Source: Pseudomonadota bacterium
GTDB taxonomy: Bacteria; Pseudomonadota; Gammaproteobacteria; UBA4575
DNA length: 21,476 nucleotides
Assembly: GCA_009839635.1 (NCBI GenBank)
Contig: VXPJ01000017.1
Location: forward strand, 1 to 21,476
Direction: 5' to 3'
Translations under genes and position numbers: made by a program
Part shown: positions 7,934 through 14,638 of the stretch, piece by piece
Layout of the letters: every line of letters starts with the position of its first letter
Position numbering within the stretch: position 1 is the stretch's first letter
Notes under the pieces: generated by a model
Seen by the model: only the letters and a program-made list of their open reading frames with translations
The model's database searches: none
Told to the model about the DNA's origin: nothing

Positions 7934-8727
7934 TAGACTGCTACCGGGGCTGATATATGGTCATGACACTGGTAATTCTGGAGCTCAAAATCTTCATACA
8001 CAAAATCAAAAATTGAACTTACTTCCGGATTTATGTGCATCTTCGGCAAATCGTAAGGAGTTCGTTTTAGCTGTTCACGTGCCTGTTCAAAATGGTTGTT
8101 GTAGAGGTGCACGTCGCCAAAGGTGTGTACGAATTCACCGGCCCGGTAGCCCGTCACCTGGGCAACCATCAGCAACAACAGTGCATAGGAGGCAATATTG
8201 AACGGCACACCCAGAAAAACATCCGCGCTGCGTTGGTAGAGCTGACACGAAAGCCGGTCCTGAGCGACATAGAATTGAAAAAAAGCATGGCAGGGCGGTA
8301 GCGCCATGGCATCCAGTGCACCAACATTCCAGGCGCTGACGATGTGTCTCCTTGATAACGGGTTTTCCTTCAGGTTCTCGATCAGGGTACTGATCTGATC
8401 AACCGTGCTGCCGTCTGCACAGGACCAACTGCGCCACTGCGCACCATAAACCGGCCCCAAATCTCCATTTTCATCAGCCCACTGGTCCCAGATTGAAACA
8501 CCATTTTTTTGCAGGTAGGAAATATTGGTCTCGCCCCTCAAAAACCATAGCAATTCATGGACGATTGACTTCAGGTGAAGCTTTTTGGTTGTCAGAAGAG
8601 GAAAGCCATCGGCTAAATCAAACCTCATCTGGTAGCCAAATACAGAAACCGTACCGGTACCGGTGCGATCCCCTTTCTCCACGCCTTGCTCCATGACATG
8701 TTTCAATAATTCGAGGTATTGCTGCAT
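7933..8727 (-). CDS. thyA: Thymidylate synthase ThyA
   Basis: ThyA methylates dUMP to dTMP using methylene-tetrahydrofolate and releases dihydrofolate, the substrate of the adjacent FolA. The 264 residues are identical in length to E. coli ThyA. Recognisable blocks are GDRTGTGTVSVFGYQMRFDL at the N-terminus, KKLHLKSIVHELLWFLRG, the phosphate-binding RRHIVSAWNV, the catalytic Cys146 in LPPCHAFFQFYV, QLYQRSADVFLGVPFNIASY, and HTFGDVHLYNNH. The ATG at 8727 lies 3 bases after the lgt stop codon, and the stop overlaps the folA start, so the three genes form a compact operon. No intron or inserted sequence is present. Confidence 0.98.
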   Translation of the reverse strand: MQQYLELLKHVMEQGVEKGDRTGTGTVSVFGYQMRFDLADGFPLLTTKKLHLKSIVHELLWFLRGETNISYLQKNGVSIWDQWADENGDLGPVYGAQWRSWSCADGSTVDQISTLIENLKENPLSRRHIVSAWNVGALDAMALPPCHAFFQFYVAQDRLSCQLYQRSADVFLGVPFNIASYALLLLMVAQVTGYRAGEFVHTFGDVHLYNNHFEQAREQLKRTPYDLPKMHINPEVSSIFDFVYEDFELQNYQCHDHISAPVAV

Positions 8728-8730
8728 GGC

Positions 8731-9531
8731 TCAGTGCGCCCGGCGCGGCGCTCCAGATTTTCTGTATGCCTGATACATCAGTGCCAAGCCTACCAAGATC
8801 ATGGGCACCGTCAAAAGCTGTCCCATCGTCATCCAGTCAAAGGCGATAAACCCCAAGTTCATGTCCGGCTCCCGTACGAACTCCACCATGAATCGAAACA
8901 CCCCGTACAGCAGCATGAACAAACCGGCTACAGAACCAACCGGACGGGGTTTTTGCACAAAGAGCCAAAGCACCACGAACAGTACAAGACCCTCCAGAAA
9001 AGCCTGATAAAGCTGCGAGGGATGTCTGGCCAGTGCATCCGCACCCGGGAACACCATACCCCAGGGCACATCGGTGGCACGCCCCCATAGCTCCCCATTG
9101 ATGAAATTCCCGATCCGGCCTGCACCCAGGCCTACAGGGACAGCGGGCGCTACGAAATCACATAAATGCAGAAAACTGCATCCTTTCTTCCGGTGAAAGA
9201 CCCATAGCACGACGATGACGCCCAGCAGTCCACCGTGAAAGCTCATCCCCCCTTCCCAGATCCTGAATAGGTAAAGCGGGTCTCCAAGAAAATAGGAAAA
9301 ATTGTAGAACAGTACTGAGCCAAGACGGCCGCCGATCACGACACCCAGCATGCCGTAAAAAAAAAGATCGTCAACATCATCAGGCTGTACTACTGTATGC
9401 TCTTTTTTTGCAAGAGTATGGGCCAAGCCCCAGAATGCCAGAAACCCGATGGCATACATCAGGCCATACCAGTGAAGCTTCAGCGGACCAAGGGAAAAGA
9501 TGACGGGGTCGATATCCGGGAAATTCAACAT
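8731..9531 (-). CDS. lgt: Phosphatidylglycerol-prolipoprotein diacylglyceryl transferase Lgt
   Basis: Lgt, an inner-membrane enzyme, transfers the diacylglyceryl group of phosphatidylglycerol to the lipobox cysteine of prolipoproteins, the first step of lipoprotein maturation. The protein has 266 residues with about seven hydrophobic segments. The essential histidine is His99 in FHGGLLG. The family signature GRIGNFINGELWGR spans residues 138-151, with Arg139 matching the essential arginine of E. coli. HPSQLYQAFLEG and the C-terminal FVREPDMNLGF are also typical. It is the first gene of the lgt-thyA-folA operon. Its ATG at 9531 faces the divergent DUF255 gene across 95 bases, which must contain the promoters of both units; no strong Shine-Dalgarno is seen. 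Confidence 0.97.
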   Translation of the reverse strand: MLNFPDIDPVIFSLGPLKLHWYGLMYAIGFLAFWGLAHTLAKKEHTVVQPDDVDDLFFYGMLGVVIGGRLGSVLFYNFSYFLGDPLYLFRIWEGGMSFHGGLLGVIVVLWVFHRKKGCSFLHLCDFVAPAVPVGLGAGRIGNFINGELWGRATDVPWGMVFPGADALARHPSQLYQAFLEGLVLFVVLWLFVQKPRPVGSVAGLFMLLYGVFRFMVEFVREPDMNLGFIAFDWMTMGQLLTVPMILVGLALMYQAYRKSGAPRRAH

Positions 9532-9626
9532 GTCACATCAATATACACTTAAGTTTCCGGACTCATGCCCGGCATGCTGCAAAATCCGCGTACGGGACAT
9601 GCTAAAACAGTGAGCGCATCATAAAC

Positions 9627-11705
9627 ATGATTCAAGCCAAAAACCATCTGGCTGGACAAACCAGCCCCTACTTGCTTCAACATGCGGACAACCCCGTGGA
9701 GTGGTACCCGTGGGGTAATGAAGCCCTTGAGCGGGCCAGGCAGGAAAACAAGCCGATTCTATTGTCGATCGGGTATTCCGCCTGCCACTGGTGCCACGTC
9801 ATGGCACACGAATCTTTTGAGGATGAGGTCACGGCAAAAATAATGAATGAATTATTCATTAACATCAAAATCGATCGCGAAGAACGCCCGGACATCGACA
9901 AAATTTACCAGACCGCCCAGTATGTTCTTACACAGCGTACGGGGGGCTGGCCACTCACCATGTTCCTGACCCCGGATGACCAGGTACCCTTTTTCGGAGG
10001 CACATACTTCCCCAACGAGGCACGCCATGGGCTGCCGGCATTCAAGGACCTATTGCAGCATATTTCGGGTGTTTATCAACAGCGACGCGAAGAAATCAAG
10101 GCGCAAAACCAGTCCATACAAAATGTACTGCAACAAATTCATGAGCCAAGCTACACGAAGACGGATCTCTCTCCTGACCTCTTCAAGACATGCAACCAAC
10201 AGATAGAGCAGGCCTTTGATGCGAGGGATGGTGGCTTTGGGGATGCGCCCAAGTTTCCTCACCCTACTCATATCGACCGGCTGTTGCGCTACCACTCACA
10301 ATCAGGACAGGACAGCCCCCGCTCATTGCACGCGGCACTCTACACCTTGGAGAAAATGGCAGCAGGCGGTCTTTTTGACCAGGTTGGGGGCGGCTTTTGC
10401 CGATACTCGGTGGATTCCCGCTGGATGATTCCCCACTTTGAAAAAATGCTGTACGACAATGGTCCTTTGCTGGCTTTATACGCGCAGGGATTTGCCTTGA
10501 CCGGCACAGAACAGTTCAAGGACGTGTGCGAGGCTACTGCACAATGGGTAATGCGCGAGATGCAATCACCCGAGGGAGGATACTACTCCTCCCTGGACGC
10601 AGATTCTGAGAGCAGCGAAGGCAAGTACTATGTCTGGGACCGTGAACAGGTTGAGCAGTTGCTCAGCCGTGAAGAGTACGCCGTATTTGCACCACACTAT
10701 GGTCTGGACCGGGATGCCAATTTTGAAGGCAGATATCATCTGCATACCTTCGTAAACAAGGATGAGGTATGCCAACGGACCTCCGTGACCGAAGAGAAGT
10801 TTGATGCCCTGATCAGCCAGGCCAAGCAGAAACTTTTGTCCCAGCGCGAGCAGCGCGTACGCCCTGGCCGTGATGAAAAGGTCCTAAGCAGCTGGAATGC
10901 CCTGATGATACGCGGCATGGTCATTGCCGGTCGGGTACTGGGAAAATCCGAATATATACAATCGGCACAGCGTGCTTTGGATTTTTTACGAAACACAATG
11001 TGGACCAGCCAACACTTGGCGGCAACGTATAAAGACGGTACGGCCCACCTTGATGCGTACCTGGATGACTACTCGTTCCTGCTGGACGCCATTTTGGAAA
11101 TCCTGCAGGTGCGCTGGTGTACCCGTGACTTGAACTGGGCCTGTGATATTGCCAATGTTCTACTGGACAAATTTGAAGACAATACCGTAGGTGGCTTCTA
11201 CTTCACCTCCATAGATCATGAACGGCTCATACAGCGGTCCAAAACACTGAGCGACGAGGCCATACCTTCTGGCAACGGAATTGCCGCCACAGCCCTGGCC
11301 CGCCTAGGGTACTTGTTGGGGAAAACTGAGTACCTGGATGCGACAGAACGTGTGTTGCAGTTTGCAGGTCAGGCTGTCACACATGCACCTATGGGACATG
11401 CCAGCCTGATCACTGCTTACGAAGAGCAATGCCATCCTCTGCAAATCATTATTTTACGTGGGGAAAAGAGCCACCTCGAAAAATGGCAACAGCAGTGCTC
11501 GCTGGGTTATCAGCCCCGGCGGCTGGTATTTACCATTGATGCAGACGAAAAAGATTTGCCGGCTGGACTGGCAGAAAAGAAATTCCTCAAGCCGGCCCCG
11601 GAAGGTGTCGTTGCATACATTTGTGAAGGTATGCAGTGCAAATCTCCGGTTACGAGCCTAGCTGAATTGCAAAGCGCCATACCGGATACCGGAACTTCGC
11701 AATAA
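9627..11705 (+). CDS. Thioredoxin-domain / DUF255 protein, YyaL-SPATA20 family
   Basis: This 692-residue protein belongs to the widely conserved DUF255 family (bacterial YyaL, human SPATA20). Its role is not firmly established. The N-terminal ~165 residues are a thioredoxin-like domain with the family entry LAGQTSPYLLQHADNPVEW and a CHWCH motif (Cys53 and Cys56 form the CxxC), then DREERPDID, GGWPLTMFLTP and GGTYFP. The remainder resembles an alpha/alpha six-hairpin glycosidase-type barrel (GGLFDQVGGGFCRYSVD, MLYDNGPLLALYAQ, YYSSLDADSE, DEKVLSSWNALMIRG, GFYFTS, IPSGNGIAATAL). Length fits the family (about 670-700). There is no signal peptide, so it is probably cytosolic. A PlsC-type gene follows after 29 bases, probably on the same transcript. 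Confidence 0.93.
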   Translation: MIQAKNHLAGQTSPYLLQHADNPVEWYPWGNEALERARQENKPILLSIGYSACHWCHVMAHESFEDEVTAKIMNELFINIKIDREERPDIDKIYQTAQYVLTQRTGGWPLTMFLTPDDQVPFFGGTYFPNEARHGLPAFKDLLQHISGVYQQRREEIKAQNQSIQNVLQQIHEPSYTKTDLSPDLFKTCNQQIEQAFDARDGGFGDAPKFPHPTHIDRLLRYHSQSGQDSPRSLHAALYTLEKMAAGGLFDQVGGGFCRYSVDSRWMIPHFEKMLYDNGPLLALYAQGFALTGTEQFKDVCEATAQWVMREMQSPEGGYYSSLDADSESSEGKYYVWDREQVEQLLSREEYAVFAPHYGLDRDANFEGRYHLHTFVNKDEVCQRTSVTEEKFDALISQAKQKLLSQREQRVRPGRDEKVLSSWNALMIRGMVIAGRVLGKSEYIQSAQRALDFLRNTMWTSQHLAATYKDGTAHLDAYLDDYSFLLDAILEILQVRWCTRDLNWACDIANVLLDKFEDNTVGGFYFTSIDHERLIQRSKTLSDEAIPSGNGIAATALARLGYLLGKTEYLDATERVLQFAGQAVTHAPMGHASLITAYEEQCHPLQIIILRGEKSHLEKWQQQCSLGYQPRRLVFTIDADEKDLPAGLAEKKFLKPAPEGVVAYICEGMQCKSPVTSLAELQSAIPDTGTSQ

Positions 11706-11734
11706 AACTGCAGGACGTCATCGCGTTTGATTCG

Positions 11735-12481
11735 ATGAATATATTCAGAGGGACATTTCGGTTACTCCGCCTGCTTATCCATCTCCTCAAAGGCATTCAC
11801 ATATGCTACACCGCACTGGGTGATGTAGAGAGATTTGACCTGACTGAAAAACAGCACAGGATCATCCAGGACTGGCTGTCCACGGTGGCAAAAATCATTG
11901 GCATTGATCTTACCGTGCATGGCACACCACAAAAATCACCGGCATTTGTGGTGGCAAATCACGTGTCCTGGCTAGACATCGTGATCGTTGCTTCCGTATT
12001 GCCAGTTTCGTTTTTATCCAAGGTGGAGGTTCGCAAGTGGCCTGTGGTAGGGACCCTTGCCGCCAAATCCGGCACCCTTTTCATCCACCGAGGATCCAAA
12101 ACCGGCGCACTGGAAGCGATACACCTGATGCAGGAAAGACTCCGCGCAGGGCATAGTGTTGCTTCCTTCCCCGAAGCCAAGACTACTGACGGGACTCGTG
12201 TACATGCGTTTCATCCCCGCCTATTCGCTGCTGCCATTGAAACGAAGTCTACGATTCAACCAGTGGCAATTCGTTACCCGCATGCCAGCGGCGTCAACCC
12301 AATTGTACCGTTCGTTGACAACCGTAATCTGGTGAAACACGCTTTCCGGATCATGTCTGCCAAGCGCACAGCAGTTGAACTGACTCTGTGTGAGCCCATA
12401 TCGAGTAAAGGCCAGCCGAGAAAACAGCTTGCTCAACTAGCAAGAAATTCGGTTGCTGATGTGTTTGAAAACTCGAGTTAA
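11735..12481 (+). CDS. PlsC-type lysophospholipid / 1-acylglycerol-3-phosphate acyltransferase with altered motif III
   Basis: The protein belongs to the PlsC (LPLAT) acyltransferase family, whose members acylate lysophosphatidate or a related lysolipid at the inner membrane. It has 248 residues with a hydrophobic, partly amphipathic N-terminal segment (LLRLLIHLLKGIHICY). The catalytic motif I is NHVSWLD (NHx4D). Motif II is GTLFIHRGS. Motif III reads FPEAKTTDG instead of the usual FPEGT(T)xG, so the Gly-Thr that normally contacts the glycerol phosphate is Ala-Lys, while the Glu is kept. Motif IV is QPVAIRYP. The precise substrate is therefore uncertain: PlsC itself, or an OlsA-like ornithine-lipid or other lysolipid acyltransferase. 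It follows the DUF255 gene, and its TAA shares the TTAA at 12478-12481 with the stop codon of convergent tpx. Confidence 0.88.
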   Translation: MNIFRGTFRLLRLLIHLLKGIHICYTALGDVERFDLTEKQHRIIQDWLSTVAKIIGIDLTVHGTPQKSPAFVVANHVSWLDIVIVASVLPVSFLSKVEVRKWPVVGTLAAKSGTLFIHRGSKTGALEAIHLMQERLRAGHSVASFPEAKTTDGTRVHAFHPRLFAAAIETKSTIQPVAIRYPHASGVNPIVPFVDNRNLVKHAFRIMSAKRTAVELTLCEPISSKGQPRKQLAQLARNSVADVFENSS

Positions 12482-12987
12482 GACACGCTGCCGAGTGCCT
12501 GTATGGCAGCCTTATAATCCGGTTCGTGCGCAATCTCACCAACAAGCTCTGTGTGGACAACCTGATTTTTCTGGTCTAGTACCACGATTGCACGCGCTGT
12601 AATTCCCGCGAGCGGCCCATCTTCTATAAGTACGCCGTAATCCCTAGAGAACTCCTGGGAGCGCATGATAGAAAGTGAAGTCACGTGCTCCAGATTCTCG
12701 GAAACACAAAACCGGGACATTGCAAATGGCAGGTCTGCAGAAATAATCAGGATCGCTGTGTCATCATGCTCTTTTGCAAAATCATCGAATTTCTTTGTTG
12801 ATATAGCACAAACCGGCGTATCAAGGCTGGGAACAATGCTCAGTATTTTCCTTTTGCCCAGGAACGCAGAAAGAGACACATTTTCCAGATCCTTGTTCAC
12901 CAGCGCAAAGTCCGGCGCACTTGAGCCAACGTTCGGCAGGCTTCCATTGGTGCGCATCTCATTTCCTTGAAGGGTGATCTTTGCCAT
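12478..12987 (-). CDS. tpx: Thiol peroxidase Tpx (atypical 2-Cys peroxiredoxin)
   Basis: Tpx reduces hydrogen peroxide and, preferentially, lipid hydroperoxides, with electrons from thioredoxin. The 169 residues are full length. The peroxidatic cysteine is Cys60 in VPSLDTPVCAIST and the resolving cysteine is Cys94 in ADLPFAMSRFC, the spacing of the Tpx subfamily. GSSAPDFALV and the C-terminal TELVGEIAHEPDYKAA are also typical. The Shine-Dalgarno sequence AGGAGAG lies about 8 bases before the ATG at 12987, a strong site. It is 121 bases downstream of gcvH in the same direction. A TAGAAT (13037-13032 on the minus strand) could be its own -10 element. Its stop overlaps that of the convergent acyltransferase gene. 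Confidence 0.97.
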   Translation of the reverse strand: MAKITLQGNEMRTNGSLPNVGSSAPDFALVNKDLENVSLSAFLGKRKILSIVPSLDTPVCAISTKKFDDFAKEHDDTAILIISADLPFAMSRFCVSENLEHVTSLSIMRSQEFSRDYGVLIEDGPLAGITARAIVVLDQKNQVVHTELVGEIAHEPDYKAAIQALGSVS

Positions 12988-13059
12988 TTTTATCTCTCCT
13001 GTAACAGGCGCATTCGTATTGGCTTGGCAACATTCTAAGTGAGGTTGTCAGCTTCTATC

Positions 13060-13079
13060 AGGTTCACAAAATGTGACCT
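13060..13079. promoter_or_regulatory. Inverted repeat upstream of tpx, candidate operator
   Basis: AGGTTCACA (13060-13068) and TGTGACCT (13072-13079) are complementary with one bulged T and a 3-base A-rich centre. The element lies 73-92 bases before the tpx start. If TAGAAT (13037-13032) is the -10 element, its centre is about 45 bases upstream of the transcription start, the usual place for an activator. There is no T-tract, so it is not an intrinsic terminator for gcvH. The half-sites have the opposite polarity to the CRP consensus. No regulator can be named. Confidence 0.3.
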
Positions 13080-13108
13080 CGCTCTTTAGAATAAGTTTTG
13101 TGCTCCGG

Positions 13109-13495
13109 TTATAAAGATATGTGATCTTCATATTGGCTTGCATCAAGCAGGCTGTCAATCGATGTGTCGCCCAGCAACTCTATCTTGCAAAGCCAGCCCT
13201 TCTCGTAGGGCAATTCATTCATCATTTCCGGAGAATCCAGCAAATCTTCATTGATTTCAATTACTTTCCCATCCACAGGCATGTACACCTCGCTGGCAGT
13301 TTTAACCGATTCCACTACCGCACAGGCCTCGTCCGCTCGATATTCATGATTTAGATCAGGAGGTTCAACGAAGACGATGTCTCCCAGTTCTGACTGGGCA
13401 AATTCTGTGATGCCCATCATTGCTGTGCCGGCATCCTGCATCTTCAACCACACATGCTGAGACGAATAGACACGGTCATCGGGCACACCATCCAT
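13109..13495 (-). CDS. gcvH: Glycine cleavage system H protein (lipoyl carrier), solitary gene
   Basis: GcvH carries the lipoyl arm that shuttles the aminomethyl group between the P, T and L proteins of the glycine cleavage complex. In some organisms it also serves as a lipoate donor to other enzymes. The 128 residues are full length. The lipoylated residue is Lys65 in VVESVKTASEVYMP, and GITEFAQSELGDIVFVEPP and the C-terminal GWLCKIEL are family-typical. The ATG at 13495 has a GGGAGG 6 bases upstream, so the start is secure; that ribosome site lies inside a hairpin (13501-13518). No gcvT, gcvP, lipA or lipB is nearby; the neighbours are tpx and a divergent tungstate transporter. The rest of the pathway must be elsewhere, or this copy may have a specialised lipoate-carrier role. 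Confidence 0.94.
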   Translation of the reverse strand: MDGVPDDRVYSSQHVWLKMQDAGTAMMGITEFAQSELGDIVFVEPPDLNHEYRADEACAVVESVKTASEVYMPVDGKVIEINEDLLDSPEMMNELPYEKGWLCKIELLGDTSIDSLLDASQYEDHISL

Positions 13496-13548
13496 CAGTG
13501 GCCTCCCAGACCAGAGGCTTTTTTTGTTGCTGAATTATCGTTTGACAT
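13495..13548 (-). other. Possible 17-codon leader peptide overlapping gcvH
   Basis: On the minus strand an ATG at 13548 opens a 17-codon frame (MSNDNSATKKASGLGGH) whose TGA overlaps the gcvH ATG as TGATG. It passes through the A-tract and the hairpin that holds the gcvH ribosome site, so ribosomes translating it would open that hairpin. It has no visible Shine-Dalgarno sequence of its own, and a frame of this length can arise by chance. Confidence 0.2.
13501..13525 (+). terminator. Hairpin plus T7 tract: terminator-like on +, sequesters the gcvH ribosome site on -
   Basis: GCCTC (13501-13505) pairs with GAGGC (13514-13518) around an 8-base loop and is followed by seven T (13519-13525). On the plus strand this is the form of a small Rho-independent terminator, although no plus-strand gene ends near it. 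On the minus strand the same bases are the gcvH leader: an A-tract, then a hairpin whose 3' arm contains the GGGAGG ribosome site. The stem is short (5 GC-rich pairs, plus a possible wobble pair on the minus strand), so function is uncertain on either strand. Confidence 0.4.
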
Positions 13549-13564
13549 GGTTTTAGAACCGGGT

Positions 13565-13592
13565 ATTGTACACTTCGTGTAACTGCCCACAA
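13565..13592 (-). promoter_or_regulatory. Candidate gcvH promoter overlapped by a perfect inverted repeat
   Basis: Read on the minus strand, TTGTGG (13592-13587) is followed after 16 bases by TACAAT (13570-13565), a good -10 element. Transcription would start near 13558 and give a leader of about 60 bases before gcvH. The perfect inverted repeat TACAC-GAA-GTGTA (13581-13569) occupies the spacer and touches the -10 element, where a repressor would block RNA polymerase. The assignment is by motif only. Confidence 0.4.
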
Positions 13593-13929
13593 AGCAATCA
13601 CACTCATGTACAGATTTGCGGCCATTCTGGCTTTTTTGCCGGTCAAATCCTGTACACAGGAGCAGCGGGAGCCAATCACAATACGGGACACCTGAATTCA
13701 CGAGGCTCCACGAATGTGTATGCCATGGCCGGGTACCGGAAGCTTTACAACAACACGCAAGAGGATTATGCACTTTCCTGTGCAAGACAGGTTACACCAC
13801 TATTGTTAAGGGATCATGATCATTCCCTGCGCTGCCAGTACAGGCCAATACGTGCAGTGGCGGCACCAGGGACCCTGAACAGATCAGTCGGAATCACTCT
13901 GTAACCAGTACGGCAATACAGCACTCATT

Positions 13930-14634
13930 TTGAACGATTTCTCACAAGCTTTTCTAAAAGCCATCCAACTGATCATACAACTCGACCCGGACCTGATAGA
14001 GATCGTCGCGCTGTCTTTACAGGTAAGCCTGACAGCAGTATTTATTGCCGGACTGATCGGGTTGCCACTGGGTGCAGCTCTTGCTTTGTACAGGTTTTTT
14101 GGACGCGGCCTGCTTGTCGCCTTGCTGAATACATTCATGGGTCTGCCGCCCGTCGTTGTGGGCTTGGTGGTTTACCTGATTCTCTCCCGCTCAGGCCCGC
14201 TAGGAGCACTGGGCTTGCTGTTCACACCGACGGCCATGGTCATCGCGCAGGTGTTTCTGGTCACGCCAATTATCGCTGCGCTGACACGCCAAACCGTGAT
14301 GGATGCCAATGATGAATTCCATGCACAACTGCGCGCACTTGGTGCCAAGTCCCCAAACATGATGAACACCCTTTTATGGGAAACTCGATATAGTTTGGTG
14401 ACCAATGTGTTTGCAGGATTCGGCCGGGCAATTGCCGAAGTGGGTGCGGTGTTGATTGTTGGTGGCAATATCAATCACAACACCCGTGTGATGACCACCT
14501 CCATAGCGCTTGAGACCAGCAAGGGGAACATCGAACTGGCGCTGGCACTAGGTGTAATACTGATCACGCTTTCTTTGATCGTCACTTCGGCTGTCATGAG
14601 TGCACGGCATGCTGCCCACAAGATGTATACCTAG
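13930..14634 (+). CDS. tupB: Tungstate ABC transporter permease TupB
   Basis: TupB is the inner-membrane permease of the high-affinity tungstate importer TupABC. The 234 residues contain about five hydrophobic segments (VSLTAVFIAGLIGLPLGAALAL, MGLPPVVVGLVVYLIL, AMVIAQVFLVTPIIAAL, the region around GRAIAEVGAVLIVGG, and ALALGVILITLSLIVTSAV). The cytoplasmic coupling loop includes FHAQLRALGAKSPNMMNTLLWETR. GRAIAEVGAVLIVGGNINHNTRVMTTSI is the strongly conserved TupB block. The frame begins with TTG at 13930, giving MNDFSQAFLKAIQLI, the usual N-terminus, but there is no clear ribosome site, so the start is the least certain part. It is followed after 4 bases by tupC. The permease-ATPase-binding-protein order is complete within three genes. 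Confidence 0.92.
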   Translation: MNDFSQAFLKAIQLIIQLDPDLIEIVALSLQVSLTAVFIAGLIGLPLGAALALYRFFGRGLLVALLNTFMGLPPVVVGLVVYLILSRSGPLGALGLLFTPTAMVIAQVFLVTPIIAALTRQTVMDANDEFHAQLRALGAKSPNMMNTLLWETRYSLVTNVFAGFGRAIAEVGAVLIVGGNINHNTRVMTTSIALETSKGNIELALALGVILITLSLIVTSAVMSARHAAHKMYT

Positions 14635-14638
14635 GCCC

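Larger units (their letters stand above)
13496..13929. other. 434-base gene-free region between divergent gcvH and tupB
   Basis: This is the longest stretch without a convincing gene. Besides the gcvH leader elements it holds two more inverted repeats: TCCTGT-AC-ACAGGA (13648-13661) and CCTGT-GCAAG-ACAGG (13777-13791), which share a CCTGT half-site, and the 10-base palindrome GATCATGATC (13812-13821). A short plus-strand frame at 13603-13692 reads MYRFAAILAFLPVKSCTQ and looks like a signal peptide but stops after 29 codons. The frames after it have no family match that I can recognise. I see no glycine riboswitch or molybdenum-cofactor RNA by eye, and no strong tupB promoter. Confidence 0.5.

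Noticed and set aside
9541..9626. CACTTAAGT-type palindrome in the lgt/DUF255 divergent gap, compared with the ACACNAAGTGT sites
   Set aside because: The spacing and the second half-site do not match, so it is not counted as a third copy.
13694..13745. Four 6-base palindromes (GAATTC, CCATGG, GGTACC, AAGCTT) within about 50 bases, resembling a cloning polylinker
   Set aside because: The sites are separated by ordinary sequence and no vector-like flanks are present. Although more than the average of roughly one expected, this is most likely chance.
13616..13819. Plus-strand frame containing Cys-Val-Cys-His-Gly, reminiscent of a cytochrome c haem site
   Set aside because: The haem motif needs CxxCH; this is CxCH, the frame is only 67 codons, and the flanking residues do not resemble a cytochrome domain in any frame. 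A decayed gene cannot be excluded but is not supported.
13496..13929. Glycine riboswitch before gcvH or molybdenum/tungsten-cofactor RNA before tup
   Set aside because: The tandem-aptamer core sequences of the glycine riboswitch and the paired core of the cofactor RNA were not recognisable on either strand. A covariance-model search would be decisive.
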